Made by a program: the position numbers and the translations under genes. This document shows, one piece after another, positions 1-5,311 of a stretch of 7,629 bases of DNA (positions within the stretch are counted from its first letter, which is position 1; each line of letters starts with the position of its first letter). Below the pieces are notes generated by a model. That model had not been told where the DNA came from and did not search any database. It worked only from the letters and a program-made list of their open reading frames with translations. The stretch lies in contig CANCCE010000134.1 of assembly GCA_947374505.1 (NCBI GenBank), forward strand, positions 1-7,629, written 5' to 3'. This stretch comes from Comamonadaceae bacterium. GTDB lineage: Bacteria > Pseudomonadota > Gammaproteobacteria > Burkholderiales > Burkholderiaceae_C.

Positions 1-121
1 TCAGCAGCGACTGCAGCTCAACCGAGGCCTTGCTGTCGTCGAGCGAGGCGACGATCTCGATCGGCTGCGTGGCGCGGTCGAGGTAACTCTTGAGTTGGGC
101 TTTGGTGGCAGCGTCGAGCAT
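1..121 (-). CDS. ahpF: Alkyl hydroperoxide reductase subunit F, N-terminal part (partial)
   Basis: Only the first 40 codons are present; the gene continues past the left edge. The translation begins MLDAATKAQLKSYLDRATQP and goes on with IEIVASLDDSKASVELQSLL. This matches the start of AhpF proteins (the E. coli protein begins MLDTNMKTQLKAYLEKLTKP), including the conserved LDDS stretch. AhpF is a cytoplasmic FAD- and NADH-dependent disulfide reductase. Its N-terminal tandem thioredoxin-like domain, of which only the first helices are seen here, passes electrons to the AhpC disulfide. The flavin and redox-active CxxC parts lie outside the window. The start is the ATG at 121-119, preceded by a weak GTGAG-type ribosome binding site. 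The gene follows ahpC on the same strand after 105 bp holding a strong terminator, so it is either expressed by readthrough or from its own unseen promoter. Identification rests on the N-terminus plus the ahpC neighbour. Confidence 0.88.
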   Translation of the reverse strand, partial: MLDAATKAQLKSYLDRATQPIEIVASLDDSKASVELQSLL

Positions 122-159
122 GAAGACTCACTTTGAAAATTGGGGAGAACAGTAGAGGC

Positions 160-178
160 GGCGCTGCGAAGGAGCGCC
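160..178 (-). other. Second stem-loop in the ahpC-ahpF gap
   Basis: A 6-bp perfect stem, GGCGCT (160-165) with AGCGCC (173-178), closes a 7-nt loop. It lies between the ahpC terminator and the ahpF start. It has no T-run on the minus-strand side, so it is not itself a good intrinsic terminator. It could protect the 3' or 5' end of a processed transcript, or be chance in GC-rich DNA. Confidence 0.3.
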
Positions 179-181
179 ATT

Positions 182-210
182 AAAAAAGCCCGGACGCAAG
201 CGCCCGGGCT
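182..210 (-). terminator. Intrinsic terminator downstream of ahpC
   Basis: On the minus strand the RNA would form a GC-rich hairpin. AGCCCGG (187-193 on the plus strand) pairs with CCGGGCT (204-210). Inside that come one A.C mismatch, two further C-G/G-C pairs (195-196 with 201-202) and a CAAG loop (197-200). The stem is followed at once by six U residues (187 down to 182). It starts 17 bp after the ahpC stop codon. Because ahpF begins only about 60 bp further on, this terminator should make ahpC mRNA more abundant than ahpC-ahpF mRNA, which would suit the high demand for AhpC over its reductase. Confidence 0.88.
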
Positions 211-226
211 GGGCGCAGACAGGCGC

Positions 227-799
227 TTAGATCTTGCCGACGAGGTCGAAAGAAGGCTTCAGGGTTTCAGCGCCTTCAGTCCATTTGGCTGGGCAAACTT
301 CACCTGGGTGCGCTGCCACGTATTGGGCAGCTTTGACGCGGCGCATCAGTTCAGCAGCGTCACGGCCGATGCCGTTGTCGTGCACTTCGATGGTTTTGAT
401 CTTGCCGGCTGGGTCGATCACGAACGTACCGCGGTAAGCCAGACCAGCGTCTTCACCCTCTTCAATCATCACTTCGAAAGCGCGTGCCAGTTGGCCGCTT
501 GGGTCGCCGATCATCGGATAGGTGATCTTGCCGATGGTGTCCGACGTGTCGTGCCAAGCTTTGTGGGTGAAATGGGTGTCGGTGGACACGCTGTAAACCT
601 CAACGCCCATTTTCTGGAATTCAGCGTAATGGTCAGCCAAGTCGCCCAGTTCAGTTGGACAGACAAAGGTGAAGTCAGCTGGGTAGAACACCACGACAGA
701 CCATTTGCCTTTGAAGTTGTCGCTGCTGACAGGGACAAATTTACCGTTGTGGTAGGCGGTTGCTTTAAAAGGAACGATTTCTGTATTGATTAAGGACAT
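227..799 (-). CDS. ahpC: Alkyl hydroperoxide reductase subunit C (typical 2-Cys peroxiredoxin)
   Basis: This 190-residue cytoplasmic peroxiredoxin reduces H2O2, organic hydroperoxides and probably peroxynitrite, and is re-reduced by AhpF. The N-terminus MSLINTEIVPFKATAY is canonical. The peroxidatic cysteine is Cys47 in PADFTFVCPTEL and the resolving cysteine is Cys169 in HPGEVCPAKW. The active-site Pro and Thr (Pro40, Thr44) and Arg123 in the AYRGTF segment are in place, and the protein ends DLVGKI, as E. coli AhpC does (187 residues). The GGLG and YF motifs of over-oxidation-sensitive eukaryotic enzymes are absent, so it should be a robust bacterial type. The start is set by homology. The DNA just upstream (AAAAGCCAATC before ATG) has no clear Shine-Dalgarno sequence, which is odd for a normally abundant protein. 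ahpF follows on the same strand. OxyR-type inverted repeats lie upstream. A long open frame on the opposite strand (140-793) is only a shadow of this gene. Confidence 0.98.
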   Translation of the reverse strand: MSLINTEIVPFKATAYHNGKFVPVSSDNFKGKWSVVVFYPADFTFVCPTELGDLADHYAEFQKMGVEVYSVSTDTHFTHKAWHDTSDTIGKITYPMIGDPSGQLARAFEVMIEEGEDAGLAYRGTFVIDPAGKIKTIEVHDNGIGRDAAELMRRVKAAQYVAAHPGEVCPAKWTEGAETLKPSFDLVGKI

Positions 800-808
800 G
801 ATTGGCTT

Positions 809-885
809 TTAGTTGGTTACTATCGAAATTCGACAATGGATAGTGTAGCTCTATAAAACAGCCAATCCTTATAGTTAATTACTAT
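809..885. promoter_or_regulatory. Candidate OxyR operator array: three inverted repeats at 31-bp period
   Basis: Three 15-bp elements of the form ATAG-N7-CTAT lie upstream of ahpC. They are TTAG-ttggtta-CTAT (809-823), ATAG-tgtagct-CTAT (840-854) and ATAG-ttaatta-CTAT (871-885). The first has one mismatch and the other two are exact, and the starts are exactly 31 bp apart both times. ATAG-N7-CTAT is the known half-operator of OxyR, the LysR-family peroxide sensor that controls ahpCF in many proteobacteria. The canonical oxidised-OxyR site has the two halves 22 bp apart. Here they are about one helical turn further apart, the arrangement described for reduced OxyR, which contacts two pairs of major grooves separated by one turn. 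The array covers the likely promoter, so it could support repression as well as activation. No oxyR gene lies in the window, so the bound protein is inferred. Confidence 0.6.
819..878 (-). promoter_or_regulatory. ahpC promoter region (two candidate placements)
   Basis: Two placements are possible on the minus strand. In the first, TTAACT (878-873) and TATAGA (855-850) are separated by 17 bp, giving a leader of about 45 nt. In the second, TACACT (847-842) and GATAGT (824-819) are separated by 17 bp, giving a very short leader. Each hexamer matches the sigma70 consensus at only 3-4 of 6 positions, as expected of an activator-dependent promoter. In the second case the two perfect OxyR-like elements lie over and just upstream of the -35, the normal place for activation. 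The sequence alone does not decide. Confidence 0.35.
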
Positions 886-889
886 TTAA

Positions 890-901
890 AGGGTTAACCC
901 T
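890..901. repeat. 12-bp perfect palindrome AGGGTTAACCCT
   Basis: AGGGTTAACCCT is a perfect palindrome five bases beyond the outermost OxyR-like element and 71 bp after the ppsR stop codon. On the minus strand it could fold as a 4-bp stem with a TTAA loop followed by TTTAAAT. That would be a poor terminator for ppsR, but no better one is visible in 800-971. It could equally be a binding site for another regulator, or chance. Confidence 0.3.
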
Positions 902-971
902 CGCTATTGGAAGCCACTTCTACCTTCTATCAGGAGCCTCAACAACGCCTGTGAAGCGCTTTTCCGCTTTC

Positions 972-1793
972 TCAATATCCAAGCCGCTCGGGCCGGACTT
1001 CTTGCAAGATCGTTGTGGCGATCTCTTCAATCGACTTGGTGGTGGTCGATAACCAGCGAATGCCTTCGCGGCGCATCATCGCCTCGGCCTCATGGATCTC
1101 ATGATGGCAGTTGGCCACGCTTGAATAAGTTGAATTGGGTCGGCGTTCGTTGCGGATCTGACTCAGTCGTTCAGGTGCAATCGTCAGGCCAAAGATTTTT
1201 TTCCGGTGGGGCACCAGTGCAGGGGGTAATTGGCGGCGCTCAAAATCTTCCGGTATCAAGGGGTAATTCGAGGCTTTCACACCGAACTGCATCGCCAAAT
1301 AGAGCGACGTTGGCGTTTTTCCGCTTCGGCTCACGCCCACCAGAATCACGTCTGAACCGGCTAAGTCCCGGTTGCTCTGGCCATCGTCATGGGCCAATGA
1401 AAAATTGATGGCTTCGATCCTGTCGTCATAGGCCTTGCTTTTGGAGGCGTCTGAAAACCGCCCGACGCGGTGGTTTGACTTCAGTCCCAGTTCGCGTTCC
1501 AGCGGTGAGACGAACATGCCAAACATGTCCAGCAGCATGCCGTTGCACTGCGCTTTGATGACCGACAGGATTTCCATGTTGACCAAGGTCGTGAAGACGA
1601 TGGGGCGGACGCCTTCTAATTCACCCGTGTGGTTAATTTGGCGGACAGCCTGATGCGCCTTGTCTACGCTGTCAATGAATGGCAGACGCACATGCCGCGC
1701 GTCGATCTCAAACTGGGCCAGGATAGCGTTGCCAAAGGTTTCGGCCGTGATACCAGTGCCGTCAGAGATGAAAAATACGGTGCGATTGGGCAT
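972..1793 (-). CDS. ppsR: Phosphoenolpyruvate synthase regulatory protein (PSRP, DUF299 family)
   Basis: This 273-residue cytoplasmic bifunctional enzyme acts on PEP synthase. In the characterised E. coli family member it inactivates PpsA by ADP-dependent phosphorylation of a Thr next to the catalytic His, and reactivates it by phosphate-dependent removal that yields pyrophosphate. Features seen: the N-terminal FISDGTGITAETFG signature (residues 8-21), the P-loop GVSRSGKTPTSLYLA (153-167), NYPLIPEDF (176-184) and GLTIAPERLSQIRNERRPNS (202-221), with a length normal for the family. The ATG at 1793 gives the canonical PNRTVFFISDGTG start, although the DNA before it (CCAAGACCCACCC) has no good Shine-Dalgarno sequence. 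It is divergent from ppsA, its expected substrate, across 189 bp, which strongly supports the assignment. It is unrelated to the photosynthesis repressor also named PpsR. A pyruvate-phosphate-dikinase-specific regulator is the alternative, but the neighbour is ppsA. Confidence 0.95.
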   Translation of the reverse strand: MPNRTVFFISDGTGITAETFGNAILAQFEIDARHVRLPFIDSVDKAHQAVRQINHTGELEGVRPIVFTTLVNMEILSVIKAQCNGMLLDMFGMFVSPLERELGLKSNHRVGRFSDASKSKAYDDRIEAINFSLAHDDGQSNRDLAGSDVILVGVSRSGKTPTSLYLAMQFGVKASNYPLIPEDFERRQLPPALVPHRKKIFGLTIAPERLSQIRNERRPNSTYSSVANCHHEIHEAEAMMRREGIRWLSTTTKSIEEIATTILQEVRPERLGY

Positions 1794-1859
1794 GGGTGGG
1801 TCTTGGAGTGTGTTTTGAAGGGTGTCGTTTGATGGGCCACTGAAAACTCAGCGGCCATC

Positions 1860-1865
1860 TACAAT
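1860..1865 (+). promoter_or_regulatory. Candidate ppsA -10 element
   Basis: TACAAT matches TATAAT at five of six positions, but no convincing -35 lies 16-18 bp upstream, so an activator would be needed. The leader to the ppsA start would be about 110 nt. The TTGACG at 1865-1870 resembles a -35 but has no -10 at a usable distance. Low confidence. Confidence 0.2.
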
Positions 1866-1876
1866 TGACGTTAATT
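1863..1876. promoter_or_regulatory. Near-palindrome between ppsR and ppsA, candidate operator
   Basis: AATTGACGTTAATT is an inverted repeat around an ACGT core. Only the pair at 1867/1872 fails to match. It lies 70 bp upstream of the ppsR start and 107 bp upstream of the ppsA start. It overlaps candidate -10 elements of both directions, so one bound protein could switch the pair. I do not recognise the factor. It does not look like the Cra site known upstream of enteric ppsA. Confidence 0.3.
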
Positions 1877-1900
1877 ATCCAGATTCTGTCGCCATGTCCA
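1874..1900 (-). promoter_or_regulatory. Candidate ppsR promoter
   Basis: On the minus strand TGGACA (1900-1895) and GATAAT (1879-1874) each match the sigma70 consensus at five of six positions, but the spacer is only 15 bp, shorter than the optimum. Transcription would start near 1867 and give a leader of about 74 nt. It is the best candidate in the divergent region. Confidence 0.35.
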
Positions 1901-1971
1901 GCATCAACCCCTTTAAACAACAACAAGGTTGGCTGCCGTCCATAGAGACTTTCACGTTTTTAAAACCTCCC

Positions 1972-1975
1972 GGAG
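1972..1975 (+). promoter_or_regulatory. ppsA ribosome binding site
   Basis: GGAG lies 7 bp before the ATG at 1983 and decides this start over the upstream in-frame TTG at 1929, whose 18 extra codons do not resemble any PpsA N-terminus. Confidence 0.75.
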
Positions 1976-1982
1976 TATTTCT

Positions 1983-4382
1983 ATGTCTAACTTGTTTGAG
2001 GCGGCCGCCCTGGTCGTACCGTTCGAAAACCTGAGGATGACCGACGTCGACTCGGTCGGCGGCAAGAACGCCAGCCTTGGCGAAATGATTTCCCAACTGC
2101 CAACCGGCCCGAATGGCGTTCGCGTGCCGACCGGCTTTGCCACCACGGCCCATGCTTTCCGTGTTTTTCTGGCGCATGCCGGACTAGACAAAAAAATCAA
2201 CGGCGTACTCGACAACCTCGACACTGAAGATGTGCGGGCTCTGGCTGCCGCCGGCGCTCAGATTCGCGCGCTGGTGGAAGCTCAGCCTTTCCCCGCAGAC
2301 TTTGAGGCCGCCATTCGCCAGAGTTTTGCCGCCTTGAGCGCTGGCAACCCGCAAGCCAGCTTTGCTGTGCGTTCTTCGGCCACAGCGGAAGACTTGCCGG
2401 ACGCTTCTTTTGCTGGCCAGCAGGAAACCTTTTTGAACGTGGTGGGCATCGAGGACGTGCTGCACAAGATGAAAGAAGTCTTTGGCTCTTTGTACAACGA
2501 CCGGGCCATCAGCTATCGCGTTCACAAAGGTTTTGCACACGCCGATGTCGCGTTGTCGGCCGGTGTTCAGCGCATGGTGCGCAGCGACTTGGGTGCTGCC
2601 GGCGTGATGTTCACCATCGACACCGAAAGCGGTTTTGAAGACGTGGTCTTCATCACCTCCAGCTACGGTCTGGGTGAAACTGTGGTGCAGGGCGCCGTCA
2701 ATCCCGACGAGTTTTATGTGCACAAGCCGATGTTGCGGGCCGGCAACCGCGCGGTGATCCGCCGCAATCTGGGTTCCAAGCTGCTGCAGATGGAATTCAC
2801 CAGCGCCGACGAGAAAAAAGCCACCGGCCAGTTGGTCAAAACGACTGACGTGCCAGTCGAACTGCGTAACCGTTTCTCATTGACAGATGCGGATGTGGAA
2901 CAACTCGCCCGCTACGCCTTGATCATTGAAGACCACTACGGCCGGGCCATGGACGTAGAGTGGGGCAAGGACGGCACCGACGGCGAAATTTATATTTTGC
3001 AGGCCCGTCCGGAAACCGTTAAAAGTCAGTCCAAGGGCAAGCCGGAGCAGCGCTACAAACTCAAAGCCACCGGCACTGTGCTGACAGAAGGCCGCGCGAT
3101 TGGCCAAAAAATCGGGACGGGTCCAGTGCGCATCGTGCGACACATCAGCGAGATGGACCAAGTTCAAGCCGGTGACGTGTTGGTCACGGACATGACCGAC
3201 CCGAACTGGGAGCCGGTGATGAAGCGTGCTTCAGCCATCGTCACCAACCGCGGTGGCCGGACTTGCCACGCGGCCATCATTGCGCGCGAGTTGGGTATTC
3301 CGGCGGTGGTCGGCTGTGGCGATGCGACCGAGCTGCTGAAAGACGGCATGCTGGTGACCGTGAGTTGCGCTGAGGGTGACACCGGCAATATTTATGACGG
3401 CCTGCTGGAGACCGAAGTCACTGAAGTCGTCCGCGGCGAGATGCCACCGATTGACGTCAAGATCACGATGAACATTGGCAATCCGCAACTGGCTTTTGAC
3501 TTCTGCCAGATTCCAAACCACGGCGTTGGCTTGGCGCGGCTGGAGTTCATCATCAACAACAACATTGGTGTGCATCCGAAAGCCATTCTTGACTACCCGA
3601 ATGTCGATGCCGACTTGAAAAAAGCTGTTGAGAGCGTGGCCCGTGGTCATGCTTCACCGCGCGCTTTTTACGTCGACAAAGTGACCGAAGGCATCGCCAC
3701 CATTGGCGCGGCTTTCTGGCCCAAGCCCGTCATCGTGCGACTGTCGGACTTCAAGTCCAACGAATACCGCAAGCTGATTGGTGGCTCCCGTTACGAGCCT
3801 GAAGAAGAGAACCCAATGCTGGGTTTTCGTGGTGCAGCGCGTTATCTGAGCGCCGACTTTGCCGGGGCTTTTGCCATGGAGTGCGAGGCTTTCAAACGCG
3901 TGCGCAACGAGATGGGTCTGGTCAACGTCGAAGTCATGGTGCCGTTCGTCCGTACCCTCGGACAGGCCAAGGCCGTCATCGAGCTGTTGGGTCAGCATGG
4001 CCTGAAGCGCGGCGAAAATGGCTTGCGCATCATCATGATGTGCGAGGTCCCGAGCAACGCTGTGTTGGCCGATGAGTTCCTGGAGTACTTTGACGGATTT
4101 TCAATTGGTTCGAACGACCTGACGCAGCTGACACTGGGTTTGGACCGTGACTCCGGTCTTGAAATTCTGGCCAAAGACTTTGACGAGCGTGACCCTGCGG
4201 TCAAAGCCCTGTTGAGCTTGGCCATCAAAGCCTGTCTGCGCCAGAACAAATACGTCGGTATTTGCGGTCAAGGCCCTAGCGATCACCCCGACTTTGCGCA
4301 GTGGCTGAAAGAGCAGGGCATCGGCTCGATGTCCTTGAACCCGGACACGGTCATCGACACTTGGAAAAAGCTCGCCGGCTAA
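1983..4382 (+). CDS. ppsA: Phosphoenolpyruvate synthase (pyruvate, water dikinase)
   Basis: This 799-residue cytoplasmic enzyme converts pyruvate, ATP and water to PEP, AMP and phosphate, the entry step of gluconeogenesis from pyruvate, lactate or acetate-derived carbon. Domains in order: an N-terminal ATP-grasp nucleotide-binding domain (about 10-345) with SVGGKNASLGEM (24-35), FAVRSSATAEDLPDASFAGQ (127-146) and ILQARPET (338-345); a swivelling phosphohistidine domain (about 360-480) with GGRTCHAAIIARELGIPAVV, catalytic His429; and a C-terminal PEP/pyruvate TIM barrel (about 490-799) with GFSIGSNDLTQLTLGLDRDS (705-724) and CGQGPSDHP, catalytic Cys761. His421 and Cys751 are the equivalents in the 792-residue E. 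coli enzyme. Thr427, two residues before the His, is the predicted site modified by the divergent ppsR product. No frameshift or missing key residue is seen. It may be co-transcribed with the TPR gene that starts 21 bp downstream. Confidence 0.98.
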   Translation: MSNLFEAAALVVPFENLRMTDVDSVGGKNASLGEMISQLPTGPNGVRVPTGFATTAHAFRVFLAHAGLDKKINGVLDNLDTEDVRALAAAGAQIRALVEAQPFPADFEAAIRQSFAALSAGNPQASFAVRSSATAEDLPDASFAGQQETFLNVVGIEDVLHKMKEVFGSLYNDRAISYRVHKGFAHADVALSAGVQRMVRSDLGAAGVMFTIDTESGFEDVVFITSSYGLGETVVQGAVNPDEFYVHKPMLRAGNRAVIRRNLGSKLLQMEFTSADEKKATGQLVKTTDVPVELRNRFSLTDADVEQLARYALIIEDHYGRAMDVEWGKDGTDGEIYILQARPETVKSQSKGKPEQRYKLKATGTVLTEGRAIGQKIGTGPVRIVRHISEMDQVQAGDVLVTDMTDPNWEPVMKRASAIVTNRGGRTCHAAIIARELGIPAVVGCGDATELLKDGMLVTVSCAEGDTGNIYDGLLETEVTEVVRGEMPPIDVKITMNIGNPQLAFDFCQIPNHGVGLARLEFIINNNIGVHPKAILDYPNVDADLKKAVESVARGHASPRAFYVDKVTEGIATIGAAFWPKPVIVRLSDFKSNEYRKLIGGSRYEPEEENPMLGFRGAARYLSADFAGAFAMECEAFKRVRNEMGLVNVEVMVPFVRTLGQAKAVIELLGQHGLKRGENGLRIIMMCEVPSNAVLADEFLEYFDGFSIGSNDLTQLTLGLDRDSGLEILAKDFDERDPAVKALLSLAIKACLRQNKYVGICGQGPSDHPDFAQWLKEQGIGSMSLNPDTVIDTWKKLAG

Positions 4383-4393
4383 TCGGTCGCCGG
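4375..4393 (+). terminator. Weak stem-loop at the ppsA stop codon
   Basis: CCGGC (4375-4379) pairs with GCCGG (4389-4393) around a 9-nt loop that holds the ppsA stop codon, followed by ACTGTTTTCC. The 5-bp stem and interrupted T-run make it a poor terminator at best. It may lower transcription into the TPR gene rather than end it. Confidence 0.2.
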
Positions 4394-4403
4394 ACTGTTT
4401 TCC

Positions 4404-4973
4404 ATGATTGCCGCCGCTTACTGGGTACAGCGCGGGCTGGCCATGGCCTTGCTTTACGCAGGTTGGTCTCGTCTGACCTTGGTTGTTTTGAATCGCCTGC
4501 TGCTCTTGCGGCCGAGCGATTTATACGCTGGGGTCCGTCGTGCCCAAGTGCTGGTTGACTTGGGCCAGAAGAACGCCTCGATCAAATGCTTGCAGCAGTT
4601 GCTGGTTGATCATCCCGCCCATGCTGCCAGTTGGTACCAACTGGCCTATCTACTGGAAAGTGTGACGCGTCACTCGGAGTCAGAGCCGGCCTTTCGGTCT
4701 GCGCTGGCGATTGAGCCCGACATGGACCAGGCTTGGTACGGCTTGGCTATGTTGCTGATGCGGGAAGAACGACTGGACGAAGCCGTCACAGCGCTGAAAC
4801 ACACAACCCGACTTCAGCCCCTGAGTCCTCACGGTTGGTATCAATTAGGCAAAACCCATGCGAAACTCGCCCAAACCGAACACGTGCTCGAGGTGATTCG
4901 GCATCTCCGCAGTTTTGAGCCGCAAGTGGCCAACCGGTTGTCCAGCGAGACTGGGCTGATTGGTTTGAAGTGA
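4404..4973 (+). CDS. TPR-repeat protein of unknown function
   Basis: The 189-residue product has no recognised catalytic domain. Residues 41-176 divide into four consecutive 34-residue units starting near 41, 75, 109 and 143. The last three open with the pattern (S/A/G)-W-Y-x-L and have Ala/Gly at the usual TPR packing sites, and units end in P at the inter-repeat turn (HP, EP, QP). This is a tetratricopeptide superhelix, normally a protein-binding scaffold. Residues 11-36 are rich in Leu, Ala and Val and might anchor the protein in the inner membrane, though a Trp-Ser-Arg break makes that uncertain. The ATG at 4404 has a poor ribosome binding site. A second ATG at 4443 gives a protein starting MALLYAGW and is a real alternative. 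The gene sits between ppsA and a symporter pair. A role in assembling or regulating either is possible but only inferred from position. Confidence 0.8.
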   Translation: MIAAAYWVQRGLAMALLYAGWSRLTLVVLNRLLLLRPSDLYAGVRRAQVLVDLGQKNASIKCLQQLLVDHPAHAASWYQLAYLLESVTRHSESEPAFRSALAIEPDMDQAWYGLAMLLMREERLDEAVTALKHTTRLQPLSPHGWYQLGKTHAKLAQTEHVLEVIRHLRSFEPQVANRLSSETGLIGLK

Positions 4974-5049
4974 GGCGTAGCTCGGGCGCGGCGTTGGAAA
5001 AGCGAAACCATAAATAGCTGATAACGGCTTAGGGTCGGGGACAAACAGG

Positions 5050-5310
5050 ATGCAGGCAAACAGCCAACGCCGGGCTTACTGGCGCAAAAATACCCGACTC
5101 ATTGGCATCTTGATGCTGCTTTGGTTTTTCGTGACTTTCGGCGTGAGCTTTTACGCCCGTGAACTGAGTTTTGATTTTTTCGGCTGGCCTTTTAGCTTCT
5201 GGATGGCCGCGCAGGGCTCACCTCTGGTGTATGTCGTCGTCATTGCTTTTTATGCGCGCTATATGGAGCGGTTGGATGTCGCTCATGGCTTCAACGAAAG
5301 TGAGGATTAG
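5050..5310 (+). CDS. Sodium:solute symporter small subunit (DUF4212 family)
   Basis: This 86-residue membrane protein has two hydrophobic helices (about 17-35 and 57-70). The opening YWRKNTRLIGILMLLWF, the FGWPFSFWMAAQGSPL segment (43-59) and YARYMERLD (68-76) fit the small DUF4212 proteins that are almost always encoded next to a VC_2705-like sodium:solute symporter and are thought to be its partner. GGGGA at 5037-5041 gives a ribosome binding site 8 bp before the ATG. The stop codon is one base short of the large subunit's ATG, and the end of this gene carries that gene's ribosome binding site, so the two are almost certainly translationally linked. The 76-bp gap upstream shows no convincing sigma70 promoter. 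How the small subunit contributes to transport has not, to my knowledge, been established. Confidence 0.88.
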   Translation: MQANSQRRAYWRKNTRLIGILMLLWFFVTFGVSFYARELSFDFFGWPFSFWMAAQGSPLVYVVVIAFYARYMERLDVAHGFNESED

Positions 5311-5311
5311 C

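Noticed and set aside
140..793. 217-codon open frame on the plus strand opposite ahpC
   Set aside because: It lies almost wholly antisense to a certain ahpC gene and across its terminator. Its translation shows no family features, and the openness follows from ahpC codon bias.
1929..1982. N-terminal extension of ppsA from a TTG codon
   Set aside because: The ATG at 1983 has a GGAG site at the right distance and gives the normal PpsA N-terminus; the 18 extra residues do not look like part of the protein.
2184..2723. 179-codon minus-strand open frame inside ppsA, and similar ones in ppsA and the symporter
   Set aside because: These are shadows of strongly biased coding sequence, with no ribosome binding site or recognisable domain.
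4974..5049. Possible promoter before the DUF4212 gene (TTGGAA with GATAAC or TAAATA)
   Set aside because: The spacings are 20 and 11 bp, so neither pairing makes a credible sigma70 promoter.
5171..5311. N-terminal extension of the symporter reading frame
   Set aside because: It overlaps the DUF4212 gene out of frame. The ATG at 5312 with AGGA upstream is the better start, although 5285 remains possible.
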